A DNA stretch of 5,947 nt. It comes from Deltaproteobacteria bacterium. Its GTDB lineage: Bacteria > Desulfobacterota > Binatia > DP-6. The notes under the pieces were generated by a model. That model was not told the DNA's origin and did no database searches. It was given only the letters and a program-made list of their open reading frames with translations. The stretch's first letter is position 1; each line of letters starts with the position of its first letter. The stretch spans positions 1-5,947 of the forward strand of contig VBLA01000002.1 in assembly GCA_005879245.1 (NCBI GenBank), given 5' to 3'. Below are positions 1 to 5,947 of the stretch, piece after piece. A program made the translations under genes and the position numbers.

Positions 1-79
1 GAGCTAGTCGCCCTGCATAGCCCGCCAGCTTTCTGCTCCGCCCGGGCGGACATGGAGGCACGGCGCGTGCTTCGCGGGC

Positions 80-322
80 ATGCGCCAGGACCCCAGGGAC
101 CTGCGGTTCGTCGTCGCGGCGATCGAGCGCCAGGCGACATACGGTCGCCTGCGGCGGCAGATCGTCTCGCTACGTCGCGACGCCGAGTACTGGCGCAGAC
201 ACGGCCGGCCAGGAAGGGCCGCCGAGATCGAGCGCGTCGCGGCCTACATCGAGCCGAGCGCGCAGGCGCTCAAGGCGTCGGTCCTCCTGCTGAAGGGGTT
301 CGCGAAGCGTCGGCGTCACTGA
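80..322 (+). CDS. Small basic hypothetical protein (80 aa)
   Basis: I do not recognise this protein. It is short, rich in Arg and probably mostly helical, with heptad-like runs such as LRRQIVSLRRDAEYWRR near residues 24-40, and it ends in a basic KRRRH tail. There is no signal peptide, membrane segment or Cys/His metal site. Third codon positions are mostly G or C, as expected for a real gene in this genome, which is the main support. The frame is closed upstream by TAG at 5-7, and ATG at 80 is the only usual start codon after it. No convincing Shine-Dalgarno lies at the right distance (a GGAGG at 55-59 is too far). It converges on the AraC gene, with 28 bases between the two stop codons. It could be the tail of a decayed longer gene instead of an intact one. 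Confidence 0.45.
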   Translation: MRQDPRDLRFVVAAIERQATYGRLRRQIVSLRRDAEYWRRHGRPGRAAEIERVAAYIEPSAQALKASVLLLKGFAKRRRH

Positions 323-333
323 GCGCTCGCGAC

Positions 334-351
334 GCCGCGGCCTACCGCGGC
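334..351. terminator. GC-only hairpin between convergent genes, possible bidirectional terminator
   Basis: GCCGCGG at 334-340 pairs perfectly with CCGCGGC at 345-351 around a CCTA loop. It sits exactly between the stop codons of the 80-aa ORF (ending 322) and the AraC gene (stop codon 351-353). There is no T-tract on either side, so it is not a canonical intrinsic terminator. Position, not composition, is the argument, since such hairpins also arise by chance in GC-rich DNA. Confidence 0.35.
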
Positions 352-1517
352 TACCTGCTGCGCATGGTCCAGGTGACCTCGCGGGAGGCCCGGAGGAACG
401 GAGTGCTCGGCCTGCGGTTTCGCCCGACTGGTCGGCTCCCTCGCTCTACGGAGAGCGCCAGCGAGGTGCCGCGCATCCTCCGGCTCACTCGCCGAAAGTC
501 CCGCGGAGCGATGCCTGTCCACCGCCGGAAGGCGCGGGTGAAGTGGGCGTGGTCCGAGTACCCCAGGTCGAGCGCGATGTCGAGAACCGTGGCATCCGTT
601 CCCTCGAGGAGCCGGACGGCGGTGGCGAAGCGCGACTCGGCGACCAAGCGCCCGTGGCTCACCCCGGCCTCGGCCAACCGCCGCTGCAGCGCGCGGACGC
701 TCATGCCGATCGCGTTCGCAGTCAGGCCGATGCGCGGATAGTCCGATGAGGGCAGCGTCGCCATCACCTGCATCACGGATCCAGGGAGGTCACCTGCCGG
801 ACCCGACGCCCACCACGCCTCGATATCAGCGTCCTCGATGCGGCGCGTGACACCGCCCGGCGTGAGGGGCCGACTCAACAGTGACTGCGGGAAGGTGACG
901 GCGGTTTCCCTTTGCCGGAAGGCGATCCTCGCGTCGGACAGGACCTCGATGTCACCGAATCCGCCCGCCCTCTTCGTCGTCTCCAGCAGCACATCGTCGC
1001 GCCGCCAGCGCGGTTCAGCTGCGAGGCGCACGATGTTCAGTGCCAGCATCAAGCAGTACTGATCGGCCTGCCGGTGTCCGGCGTCGAGGCCGTCGACGAA
1101 CTCGTGACACAAGCGCACCCGATCCCCCTCGTGCGCGAGCCAGTAGCGGCCGCCGGAATTGAAGGCCGGCATCGTGCGTATCGCAGTATCGATGGCCTCC
1201 CTGAGGGTGCGCCCGCGGCGAATCAGACGGCCGAACACTCCCAGCGCGTCGATCTGCATGCCCTGTCCCGCAAGCAGCCCGAGATTCTCGATGCCGGTTG
1301 CCCGCGCCGCCTCCTCCATGAACCGGAACGCCTGGCAGAGGGAGATCAGGGCCTCGGGATCGTCGGGGATGACGGAGGGCAGATTCGCGCTCGCGAGGAG
1401 CCGTTCCGCGGGCGCGCCGATGCGTTTGAGGACGGCGACGACGGGAGCCAGCCCGGCTGCCCGAATGAGCGCGACGGGGGCGAGTCGGGAAAAAGGTAGG
1501 CTGGCCGGGGCACCCAT
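351..1517 (-). CDS. AraC-family transcriptional regulator with arabinose-binding-like N-terminal domain
   Basis: Cytoplasmic one-component transcription factor. With ATG at 1517 it is 388 residues. Residues about 10-210 resemble the arabinose-binding-type N-terminal domain (PF12625 style) of OruR-like regulators, including the ALGVFGRLIRRGRTLREAI stretch. The C-terminus holds the two AraC helix-turn-helix units: the first near 261-285 (LTANAIGMSVRALQRRLAEAG) and the second near 310-343, with the diagnostic LDIALDLGYSDHAHFTRAFRRWTG pattern ending in APRDFRR. The effector is unknown. The frame stays open upstream to an ATG at 1598 and a TTG at 1610. I prefer 1517 because family similarity begins there and the DNA beyond it (1560-1600) is A-rich and unlike coding sequence here, but no start has a well-spaced ribosome binding site. 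About 45 mostly basic residues follow the second HTH, longer than usual. The gene is divergent from the winged-helix/STAND regulator and may control it, itself, or both. Confidence 0.93.
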   Translation of the reverse strand: MGAPASLPFSRLAPVALIRAAGLAPVVAVLKRIGAPAERLLASANLPSVIPDDPEALISLCQAFRFMEEAARATGIENLGLLAGQGMQIDALGVFGRLIRRGRTLREAIDTAIRTMPAFNSGGRYWLAHEGDRVRLCHEFVDGLDAGHRQADQYCLMLALNIVRLAAEPRWRRDDVLLETTKRAGGFGDIEVLSDARIAFRQRETAVTFPQSLLSRPLTPGGVTRRIEDADIEAWWASGPAGDLPGSVMQVMATLPSSDYPRIGLTANAIGMSVRALQRRLAEAGVSHGRLVAESRFATAVRLLEGTDATVLDIALDLGYSDHAHFTRAFRRWTGIAPRDFRRVSRRMRGTSLALSVERGSRPVGRNRRPSTPFLRASREVTWTMRSR

Positions 1518-1561
1518 GCCTGCCACGGTACGTTGGCCTGCGGCCCGAGTCCTGAAATGCG

Positions 1562-1575
1562 CGAGAAAAATCTCG
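1562..1575. repeat. Inverted repeat CGAGA-N4-TCTCG
   Basis: CGAGA at 1562-1566 and TCTCG at 1571-1575 form a perfect 5-bp dyad around AAAA. It lies in the A-rich part of the spacer between two divergent regulators and shares its right arm with the first copy of the tandem repeat. It could be a dimer binding site. Its short length makes chance possible. Confidence 0.35.
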
Positions 1576-1590
1576 AAAAAGTCTCGGAAA
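1569..1590. repeat. Tandem 11-bp direct repeat, candidate operator
   Basis: AATCTCGAAAA (1569-1579) is followed directly by AGTCTCGGAAA (1580-1590), matching at 9 of 11 positions with a shared TCTCG core. Head-to-tail sites at 11-bp spacing place the two cores on one face of the helix and are the known arrangement for OmpR/PhoB-type winged-helix regulators. The neighbouring plus-strand gene begins with such a domain, so autoregulation is a natural inference. The AraC protein, whose two HTH units also read adjacent major grooves, is an alternative ligand. The next 11-mers on each side do not continue the pattern. Confidence 0.5.
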
Positions 1591-1647
1591 CTACTCATCC
1601 TTCGCCCCAATTGAACTTTGCCTCGATTCTGTGCCAGCTTGCTTGCC

Positions 1648-4599
1648 GTGCAGCGCCTAGACGGGGTCGCATCCCCGCCGAGACCTCGCGGCGAAATCCG
1701 CTTTCCGCCTTATTGGCTCGATATGAACGCCGGGTACCTTCGCTCCGGCGACCGAGCCATTTCGCTGCGGCCGAAGACCTGGGCCGTTCTCTGCTACCTC
1801 GCGGAACGCCCCGGCATGCTCGTCAGCAAGGAGGAACTCCTCGACGCCGTGTGGGGTGGCATCGCGGTCACCGAGGCCACGCTCACCAAGTCGATCAGCG
1901 AGATCCGTGACGCCCTCCACGATGAGGTCCGGCACCCGCGATTCGTGGAAACGGTGCATCGGCGGGGCTTCCGCTTCGTGTCTGCCATCGGGGGGACGGG
2001 GACGGCACATTCTCGCCTTCCCGCCTCCCCACCCCGCCCGCCGGTCCACGTGGTCGCCCGGGAGGCGGAGATCACCCGTTTGCATGAGCTTCTCGAGGTG
2101 GCCGCCGGGGGGATCCGCCAGACCGTGTTCGTCACCGGAGAAGCCGGGATCGGAAAGACGACGCTCGTCGAGGCGTTCCTCGCCGAGGTCGACACGCGGT
2201 CCGGTGCGGGTGAGACCATCATCGCCATGGGGCGGTGCATGCGACGGCACAGCGGGGAAGAGCCCCTGATGCCGGTGCTCGAAGCCCTGGGCCGTCTCGC
2301 ACAGGGGCCGCACGCGGCACGGGTCGTACAGTTGCTCCGGGAGCAAGCCCCGGCCTGGCTCGTCCAGCTTCCGTGGCTCGTCGAGCCGGGGGAACTGGAG
2401 ACTCTCCGCGCCAGCCTTTCCGGCACCACTGCCGAGCGGATGCTGCGGGTGTTCGCGCAGCTCGTGGAGGAGCTGACGACCGAGATGACGCTCGTTCTCG
2501 TGCTGGAGGATCTTCACTGGGCCGACGCCAGCACCGTCGACATCGTCTCTATCCTCGCTCAGCGCCCCGAGCGTGCGCGGTTTCTCCTGCTCGGCACCTA
2601 CCGTCCCAGCGAGGCGATCGTCAACGCAGGGCCGTTCGACGGGATGCGGCGAGCCCTCAGTCAGAAGCGCCTGTGTGTGGAACTTCCGCTCAACCTGCTG
2701 CCGCTGTCGGGCGTCGAGAGCTACCTCGCCTCCCGATTCGGCGGCCTCGCGGCGCCGCCTCCGCTGGTGCAGCTCCTGCACACACAGAGCGAGGGCAATC
2801 CGTTGTTCCTGGTGACAGCCGTCGACTACCTCATTGCCCGCGGCTGGCTCCAACAGGGCGACCAGGGAGCCACCCTGCAAGCCGACCTGGAGACGCTCGA
2901 GCGGCAGATCCCGGGGAGCCTCCGCGATCTCGTCGAGATGCAGGTCGTGGGCCTGGAACCGCTCGAGGTGGCCGTACTGGAGGCCGCGAGCGTCGTCGGC
3001 CTCGAGTTCGGCGCACAAGCCGTAGCCGCGGCGCTCGAAGTAGAGCTCGAGCAGGCGGAGGATGCGTGCGAGCGCCTCGTACGCGCGCAACGGTTCCTGC
3101 GCGCCAGCGGTACCGAGGCATGGCCGGACGGCGCGGTCGCTGCTCGTTACGTATTCGCGCATGCCCTCTACCAGCGCGTCCTCTACTACCGAATTCCTGC
3201 CGGCCGCCGCCGCCTCCTCCATCAGCGGGTCGGCGAGCGTCTGGAAGCGGGCTTCGGGGACAGGGCTGCAGATGTTGCCGCCGAGCTCGCAGCGCACTTC
3301 GAGCAAGGTCATGACGCCGCCCGGGCGATCACATGGCTCCAGAGCGCGGCGGCAGCCGCCGAGCACCGCTTCGCCCCGCGGGAAACCGTCCGGTACGTGC
3401 AGCGCGCGCTCACACTGCTGGAGCGCGCGCCGGACGGACCGGAGCGGCAACGGTGCGAACTCGGACTGACCTCGTCCCTCGGCGCGGCCCTGATCGCGAT
3501 GAACGGCTTCGCGGCGGAGCAGGCTTGGGTGAGCCTCAGGCGAGCGCATGACCTCGCCGCCAATCTCGGCGGCAGGTTCGAGGTCTTTCAAATCGCCTAC
3601 ATGCTCCTGAATGGCAGCCTGGCGCGTGCCGACGTGGTCCGTACGCCACACCTGGCCGACGAGCTCGCGAGATCGGCTGAGCAGCTCGGTAGCCGGGAGG
3701 CCCGCCTCGCGGCTGGCATGCTGTCGGCGACCGCCGCGCTCTGGGAGGGCAAGTACGCAGGGGCGGCTTCACTGGCGGAGGTCGCCAGAGCCGACCCGAC
3801 CCCCTTTGGGGGCGTCATCCCGGGCGAGAATCCCGTGGTTTGGGCCCACGGCGCGGAGGGCTGGCGCCTGTGGCTCATAGGCAGCCCCGACCGGGCTCTG
3901 GCCTCCGTCCGGGCCGCGATCGTATGCGCGCGCGCGCAACCGAATCCGAGCGACCTCGCGATGGGCCTCTACCTCGCGGCACAGGTCCACGTGTGGCGGG
4001 GTGATCTGGACGACGCGGTCGTGGTCGTCGGGGAGGGACGTGACCTTGCCAGCGAGCACGGCCTCGGTCTCTGGCTCGCCGGCCTGGGGGACATCAACGG
4101 CAGAATCCACCTGCGTCGCGGGGATGCCGCAGCCGCCGTCCGCGACCTCCGACAGGCGCTGGAGGACTTCCGCCGCATCGAGGTCTGGGTGTACGTCCCC
4201 GCACTGCTGACCACTCTCGCCGAGGCATCGTTGCGGCTCGGACAGCTCTCCGAGGGGCTCGCCGCGGTGGATGAGGGGCTCGAGATGGTCCGGACGACGC
4301 TTTCCCTGTGGCACGCCCCGGAGCTCTGGAGGGTCCGCGGCGAGCTGCTCGCGGCTCGGGGTGAGCCGTCGGACGCGGTCGAGTCGTCCTTCGGGCGCGC
4401 GCTCGAGATTGCACGCGCGCAGGCGGCGCGCGCCTTCGAGCTCCGGGCGGCGACCGCCCTGGCGCGGCAGCTTGCGGCTCGGGGCCGGAAGGGAGCTGCT
4501 CGCGCGACGCTTGCGCCACCATATGAGGCCTTCACCGAGGGGCTCGACACCGCCGACCTGCGCGCAGCCCGCACGCTGCTCCGAGAACTGGGAGGCTGA
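1648..4599 (+). CDS. Winged-helix / STAND (AAA_16) ATPase / helical-repeat transcriptional regulator
   Basis: Probable large one-component, ATP-dependent transcription regulator in the cytoplasm. From GTG at 1648 it has 983 residues. Residues about 17-115 form an OmpR/CadC-type winged helix: LRPKTWAVLCYLAERPG, then KEELLDAVW, a recognition helix around 75-90, and the wing ETVHRRGFRFV. A Pro-rich linker leads to a STAND-type NTPase: REAE motif (138-141), Walker A GEAGIGKTT (164-172), Walker B LVLVLEDLHWAD (282-293), GTYRP (316-320) and the SEGNPLF motif (381-387). All key nucleotide-binding residues are present. Residues about 400 to the end are Ala/Leu/Arg-rich helical repeats, probably TPR-like, presumably for ligand or partner binding. 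There is no cyclase, kinase or membrane segment. The plan parallels MalT/AfsR-like regulators but puts the DNA-binding domain first. The frame is open back to TTG at 1618 (993 residues), with TTG at 1639 also possible. ATG at 1723 is unlikely because it would cut the winged helix. No start has a clear ribosome binding site. The inducer and targets are unknown. Confidence 0.93.
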   Translation: MQRLDGVASPPRPRGEIRFPPYWLDMNAGYLRSGDRAISLRPKTWAVLCYLAERPGMLVSKEELLDAVWGGIAVTEATLTKSISEIRDALHDEVRHPRFVETVHRRGFRFVSAIGGTGTAHSRLPASPPRPPVHVVAREAEITRLHELLEVAAGGIRQTVFVTGEAGIGKTTLVEAFLAEVDTRSGAGETIIAMGRCMRRHSGEEPLMPVLEALGRLAQGPHAARVVQLLREQAPAWLVQLPWLVEPGELETLRASLSGTTAERMLRVFAQLVEELTTEMTLVLVLEDLHWADASTVDIVSILAQRPERARFLLLGTYRPSEAIVNAGPFDGMRRALSQKRLCVELPLNLLPLSGVESYLASRFGGLAAPPPLVQLLHTQSEGNPLFLVTAVDYLIARGWLQQGDQGATLQADLETLERQIPGSLRDLVEMQVVGLEPLEVAVLEAASVVGLEFGAQAVAAALEVELEQAEDACERLVRAQRFLRASGTEAWPDGAVAARYVFAHALYQRVLYYRIPAGRRRLLHQRVGERLEAGFGDRAADVAAELAAHFEQGHDAARAITWLQSAAAAAEHRFAPRETVRYVQRALTLLERAPDGPERQRCELGLTSSLGAALIAMNGFAAEQAWVSLRRAHDLAANLGGRFEVFQIAYMLLNGSLARADVVRTPHLADELARSAEQLGSREARLAAGMLSATAALWEGKYAGAASLAEVARADPTPFGGVIPGENPVVWAHGAEGWRLWLIGSPDRALASVRAAIVCARAQPNPSDLAMGLYLAAQVHVWRGDLDDAVVVVGEGRDLASEHGLGLWLAGLGDINGRIHLRRGDAAAAVRDLRQALEDFRRIEVWVYVPALLTTLAEASLRLGQLSEGLAAVDEGLEMVRTTLSLWHAPELWRVRGELLAARGEPSDAVESSFGRALEIARAQAARAFELRAATALARQLAARGRKGAARATLAPPYEAFTEGLDTADLRAARTLLRELGG

Positions 4600-4626
4600 A
4601 CGGCGCGAATGTGACCGAGTAATTTC

Positions 4627-4635
4627 TGATATCCT
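4627..4635 (+). promoter_or_regulatory. Weak extended -10-like element upstream of the 79-aa ORF
   Basis: TGATATCCT at 4627-4635 resembles an extended -10 (TG-N-TATCCT, four of six matches to TATAAT) within a short AT-rich island at 4618-4635, between the big regulator and the small ORF. No matching -35 lies 16-18 bases upstream. Absence of any hairpin terminator in 4600-4684 means read-through from the upstream gene is just as possible. Confidence 0.2.
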
Positions 4636-4669
4636 TCCGTTCCCTTTCAGGATTGCGCCCCTCCGCTTC

Positions 4670-4676
4670 AGGTAGG
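4670..4676 (+). promoter_or_regulatory. Ribosome binding site supporting GTG start at 4685
   Basis: AGGTAGG lies eight bases before GTG at 4685. It is the clearest Shine-Dalgarno-like sequence at any plus-strand start in the window and favours this start over the internal GTG at 4748, which has no purine-rich sequence before it. Confidence 0.5.
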
Positions 4677-4684
4677 CTCGGGCC

Positions 4685-4924
4685 GTGGAACCCGACGCAC
4701 TCGGAGGGGCCGGCAGCGCACCCGGGCAAAGCGGTTCGTCCCTGCCGGTGTCACGATCGTTCGTCGTCCAGTTCACTTCCGACACGGCCCCGACCTCCCA
4801 GTGCTTTCGGGGCCGGGTCGAGCACATTGACTCCGGACGGTCTCAGCGCTTCGACTCGCTCGACAACCTGGTGGCCTTCCTCACGGAGGCACTCGAGGCG
4901 AATGAGAGCGAGGAGCAAGGGTGA
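4685..4924 (+). CDS. Small conserved-looking hypothetical protein (79 aa)
   Basis: I cannot assign a function. The first ~22 residues are Gly/Ser/Pro-rich and look disordered. From about residue 23 a compact alternating pattern follows: a beta-strand-like FVVQF, a hydrophilic turn, FRGRVEHIDSG as a second strand, then RFDSLDNLVAFLTEAL as an amphipathic helix and an acidic tail. This strand-strand-helix layout, with a G-R-V-E-H-x-x-S-G core and a F-x-S-L-x-x-L-x-x-F-L helix, resembles short stand-alone proteins I associate with high-GC bacteria, from memory only. It starts with GTG behind an AGGTAGG motif; GTG at 4748 would keep just the folded core (58 residues). It lies 85 bases after the STAND regulator on the same strand, with no hairpin terminator between, so it may be co-transcribed. 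It stops one base before the stop codon of the convergent hydrolase gene. Confidence 0.65.
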   Translation: MEPDALGGAGSAPGQSGSSLPVSRSFVVQFTSDTAPTSQCFRGRVEHIDSGRSQRFDSLDNLVAFLTEALEANESEEQG

Positions 4925-4925
4925 C

Positions 4926-5947
4926 TCACGGGGTCCCGAGCACCGCGTTCAGCTGCGCGGCGACCGCTTCGCTGTTCAGTATCCCCGTGTGGGTCTCGTC
5001 GTAGCCGAACATCCTGATCGCCGCGCCTTGTGCCCGGGGGTCGAGCTCGCTGGCCACAGCGACGACCCCGTCGTTTGCGCCCCGGAGGAACGGAGAGTCG
5101 CCCCCTCCACCGAAGCCGAAGAAGAGGTAGTAGCGGACCCCGGGTGGGAGGGGGTGGCCCATCAGCGATTCCAGGAACGGGCAGCCCGGTACCAGATCTC
5201 GCCACGCTGGGACGACCTCGGGAGCGTGCTCGACGCCGAGCGCCGCCGCGGTGTGGCCGCCCCACGGGGTGGAGATCGACACGAACGTGTCGATCCCGTT
5301 GATCGTCGGCGCGGCATGATCCCCCGCGACGCGTTCGATGAAGGCTCTGGCGACGAGACCACCCATGCTGTGCGCGACCACGACGAGCCGACGGAAACCG
5401 CATCTCACCTGTAGGACCTGCATCCAGCGCGCGAATCCGTCCGCGACGCGGTCGAGATCGAGGCCCGACGGATAGTACGCGAACCACGGCTGGAACCGCC
5501 GCCGGTCGAGCTTCCCGACGAGGTATTTGAACTCCGTCGGATAGCCGCCGATCCCGTGCACGAACAGGATCGGTGTTCGCGACGCATCACACTCTTCGAG
5601 GAAATATATCCCTGCGCCCACGGTGAACATGAACTCGACGGGCTCCCACATCCCGAAGCGCCCATGCTCGGCCGAGAACCTCGGGTCGTCGAGCGACACG
5701 ACCGTTCCCACCTGAATGTCCGGCAACCCCTTCACGCCTCGAGAGCCCGCCTCCGGGAGACGGGGCGGAATCTCGATGCGCGCCGGGGTGTCGGGCCCAA
5801 GATGAATGTCCAGGCCGCTCATGTTCCCTCCCGCGCCGAGGTGGATGTCGGTCGGATTCCCGTACCGTCCGGCCCGCTCGGCGTCGGGCTGGAACTTGCG
5901 ATCGCCGTTCACGTCCTCGAAGGCCGCGATCCGGTAGGTGCCGGGAG
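4926..5947 (-). CDS. Alpha/beta-hydrolase (lipase/esterase-like) with N-terminal beta-type domain, 5' end outside window
   Basis: Likely hydrolyses a carboxylic ester or lipid; the substrate cannot be told. Counting from an in-frame GTG at 5912 (328 residues): oxyanion-hole strand FVHGIGG (117-123), nucleophile elbow AHSMGG with Ser182, a lipase-type STPWGGH (214-220), probable acid Asp281 in ANDGVV, and probable catalytic His308 in ETHTGIL. Order and spacing fit PGAP1/triacylglycerol-lipase-like hydrolases, and the triad looks complete. The 5912 GTG is probably not the start: the frame is open to the right edge and reads PGTYRIAAFED just before it, continuing into VNGDRKFQPDAE. That is a small beta-sandwich-like domain with a D-x-N-x-D acidic loop like those in surface-protein calcium sites. 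Two DIHLG strands follow (22-26 and 35-39), then a linker to about 90. Such a modular N-terminus suggests an exported or surface protein, but the signal peptide, if any, is off the window. The 3' end nearly abuts the 79-aa ORF. Confidence 0.93.
   Translation of the reverse strand, partial: PGTYRIAAFEDVNGDRKFQPDAERAGRYGNPTDIHLGAGGNMSGLDIHLGPDTPARIEIPPRLPEAGSRGVKGLPDIQVGTVVSLDDPRFSAEHGRFGMWEPVEFMFTVGAGIYFLEECDASRTPILFVHGIGGYPTEFKYLVGKLDRRRFQPWFAYYPSGLDLDRVADGFARWMQVLQVRCGFRRLVVVAHSMGGLVARAFIERVAGDHAAPTINGIDTFVSISTPWGGHTAAALGVEHAPEVVPAWRDLVPGCPFLESLMGHPLPPGVRYYLFFGFGGGGDSPFLRGANDGVVAVASELDPRAQGAAIRMFGYDETHTGILNSEAVAAQLNAVLGTP

Larger units (their letters stand above)
1518..1647. promoter_or_regulatory. 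Divergent intergenic control region
   Basis: This stretch separates the preferred starts of two divergent regulator genes and is the most AT-rich part of the left half, especially 1553-1620. It should hold promoters for both genes. It contains a tandem 11-bp direct repeat and an overlapping inverted repeat, listed separately. I could not assign confident -35/-10 pairs: TTGAAC at 1611-1616 resembles a -35 box, but no good -10 follows at 16-18 bases. If the upstream alternative starts (1598 or 1610 on minus, 1618 on plus) are used, the spacer shrinks to a few bases and these repeats fall inside the AraC reading frame. Confidence 0.55.

Noticed and set aside
1..79. Possible RNA gene or end of an upstream gene at the left edge
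   Set aside because: I find no tRNA-like cloverleaf, and the frame of the 80-aa ORF is closed by TAG at 5-7. Nothing can be supported here.
52..741. Plus-strand open frame (229 codons) at the left edge
   Set aside because: It overlaps the 80-aa ORF in another frame and runs antisense through the AraC HTH region. It is Arg/Ala-rich noise.
1620..1640. Minus-strand TGGCAC, resembling half of a sigma-54 promoter
   Set aside because: The matching GC element is missing at the required spacing, so only half of the consensus is present.
2235..3314. Plus-strand open frame (359 codons) inside the STAND gene
   Set aside because: Out-of-frame shadow, rich in Arg, Pro and Gly, over a region whose other frame encodes conserved ATPase motifs.
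1657..3651. Long minus-strand open frame (664 codons) opposite the STAND gene
   Set aside because: It lies antisense to a gene with clear winged-helix, Walker A and Walker B motifs. Its translation is low-complexity with no recognisable domain, as expected for antisense frames in GC-rich DNA.
3925..3938. Fourteen-base alternating GC palindrome that could form Z-DNA or be an operator
   Set aside because: It sits inside the STAND coding frame, encoding Cys-Ala-Arg-Ala-type codons, and such runs are expected in GC-rich coding sequence.
3769..4827. Minus-strand open frame (352 codons) overlapping the STAND C-terminus and the small ORF
   Set aside because: No domain or sensible composition is visible; it shadows the helical-repeat region of the real gene.

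Overview
The window is high-GC bacterial DNA, roughly two-thirds G+C or more by eye, with coding frames strongly biased to G/C at third codon positions. Protein families (an AraC-type regulator with an arabinose-binding-like N-terminus, and an OmpR/CadC-type winged helix fused to a STAND ATPase) suggest a Gram-negative lineage such as Proteobacteria, Myxococcota or relatives. The sequence alone does not fix the taxon. I see no rRNA, tRNA, CRISPR array, insertion sequence or phage gene.

Layout, left to right: a small basic hypothetical ORF (80-322, +) faces an AraC-family regulator (351-1517, -), with a GC-rich hairpin between their stop codons. The AraC gene is divergent from a ~980-residue regulator (1648-4599, +) made of a winged helix, a STAND NTPase and a helical-repeat C-terminus. 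The ~130 bp between them is the most AT-rich stretch of the window and carries a tandem 11-bp direct repeat and an overlapping inverted repeat, both good operator candidates. Next is a short conserved-looking ORF (4685-4924, +). It meets, with one base between stop codons, an alpha/beta-hydrolase (lipase/esterase) gene on the minus strand (4926 to beyond 5947).

The hydrolase is cut by the right edge. The frame stays open to base 5947 and the translation before the apparent GTG start continues a recognisable N-terminal domain, so the true start lies outside the window.

Functionally this is a regulatory neighbourhood: two divergent regulators that probably share a control region, followed by an unrelated-looking convergent pair. 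Nothing in the sequence ties the regulators to the hydrolase. No clearly new multi-gene system is visible. The points most worth a second look are the shared operator region, the one-component STAND regulator, the 79-residue protein and the modular hydrolase.
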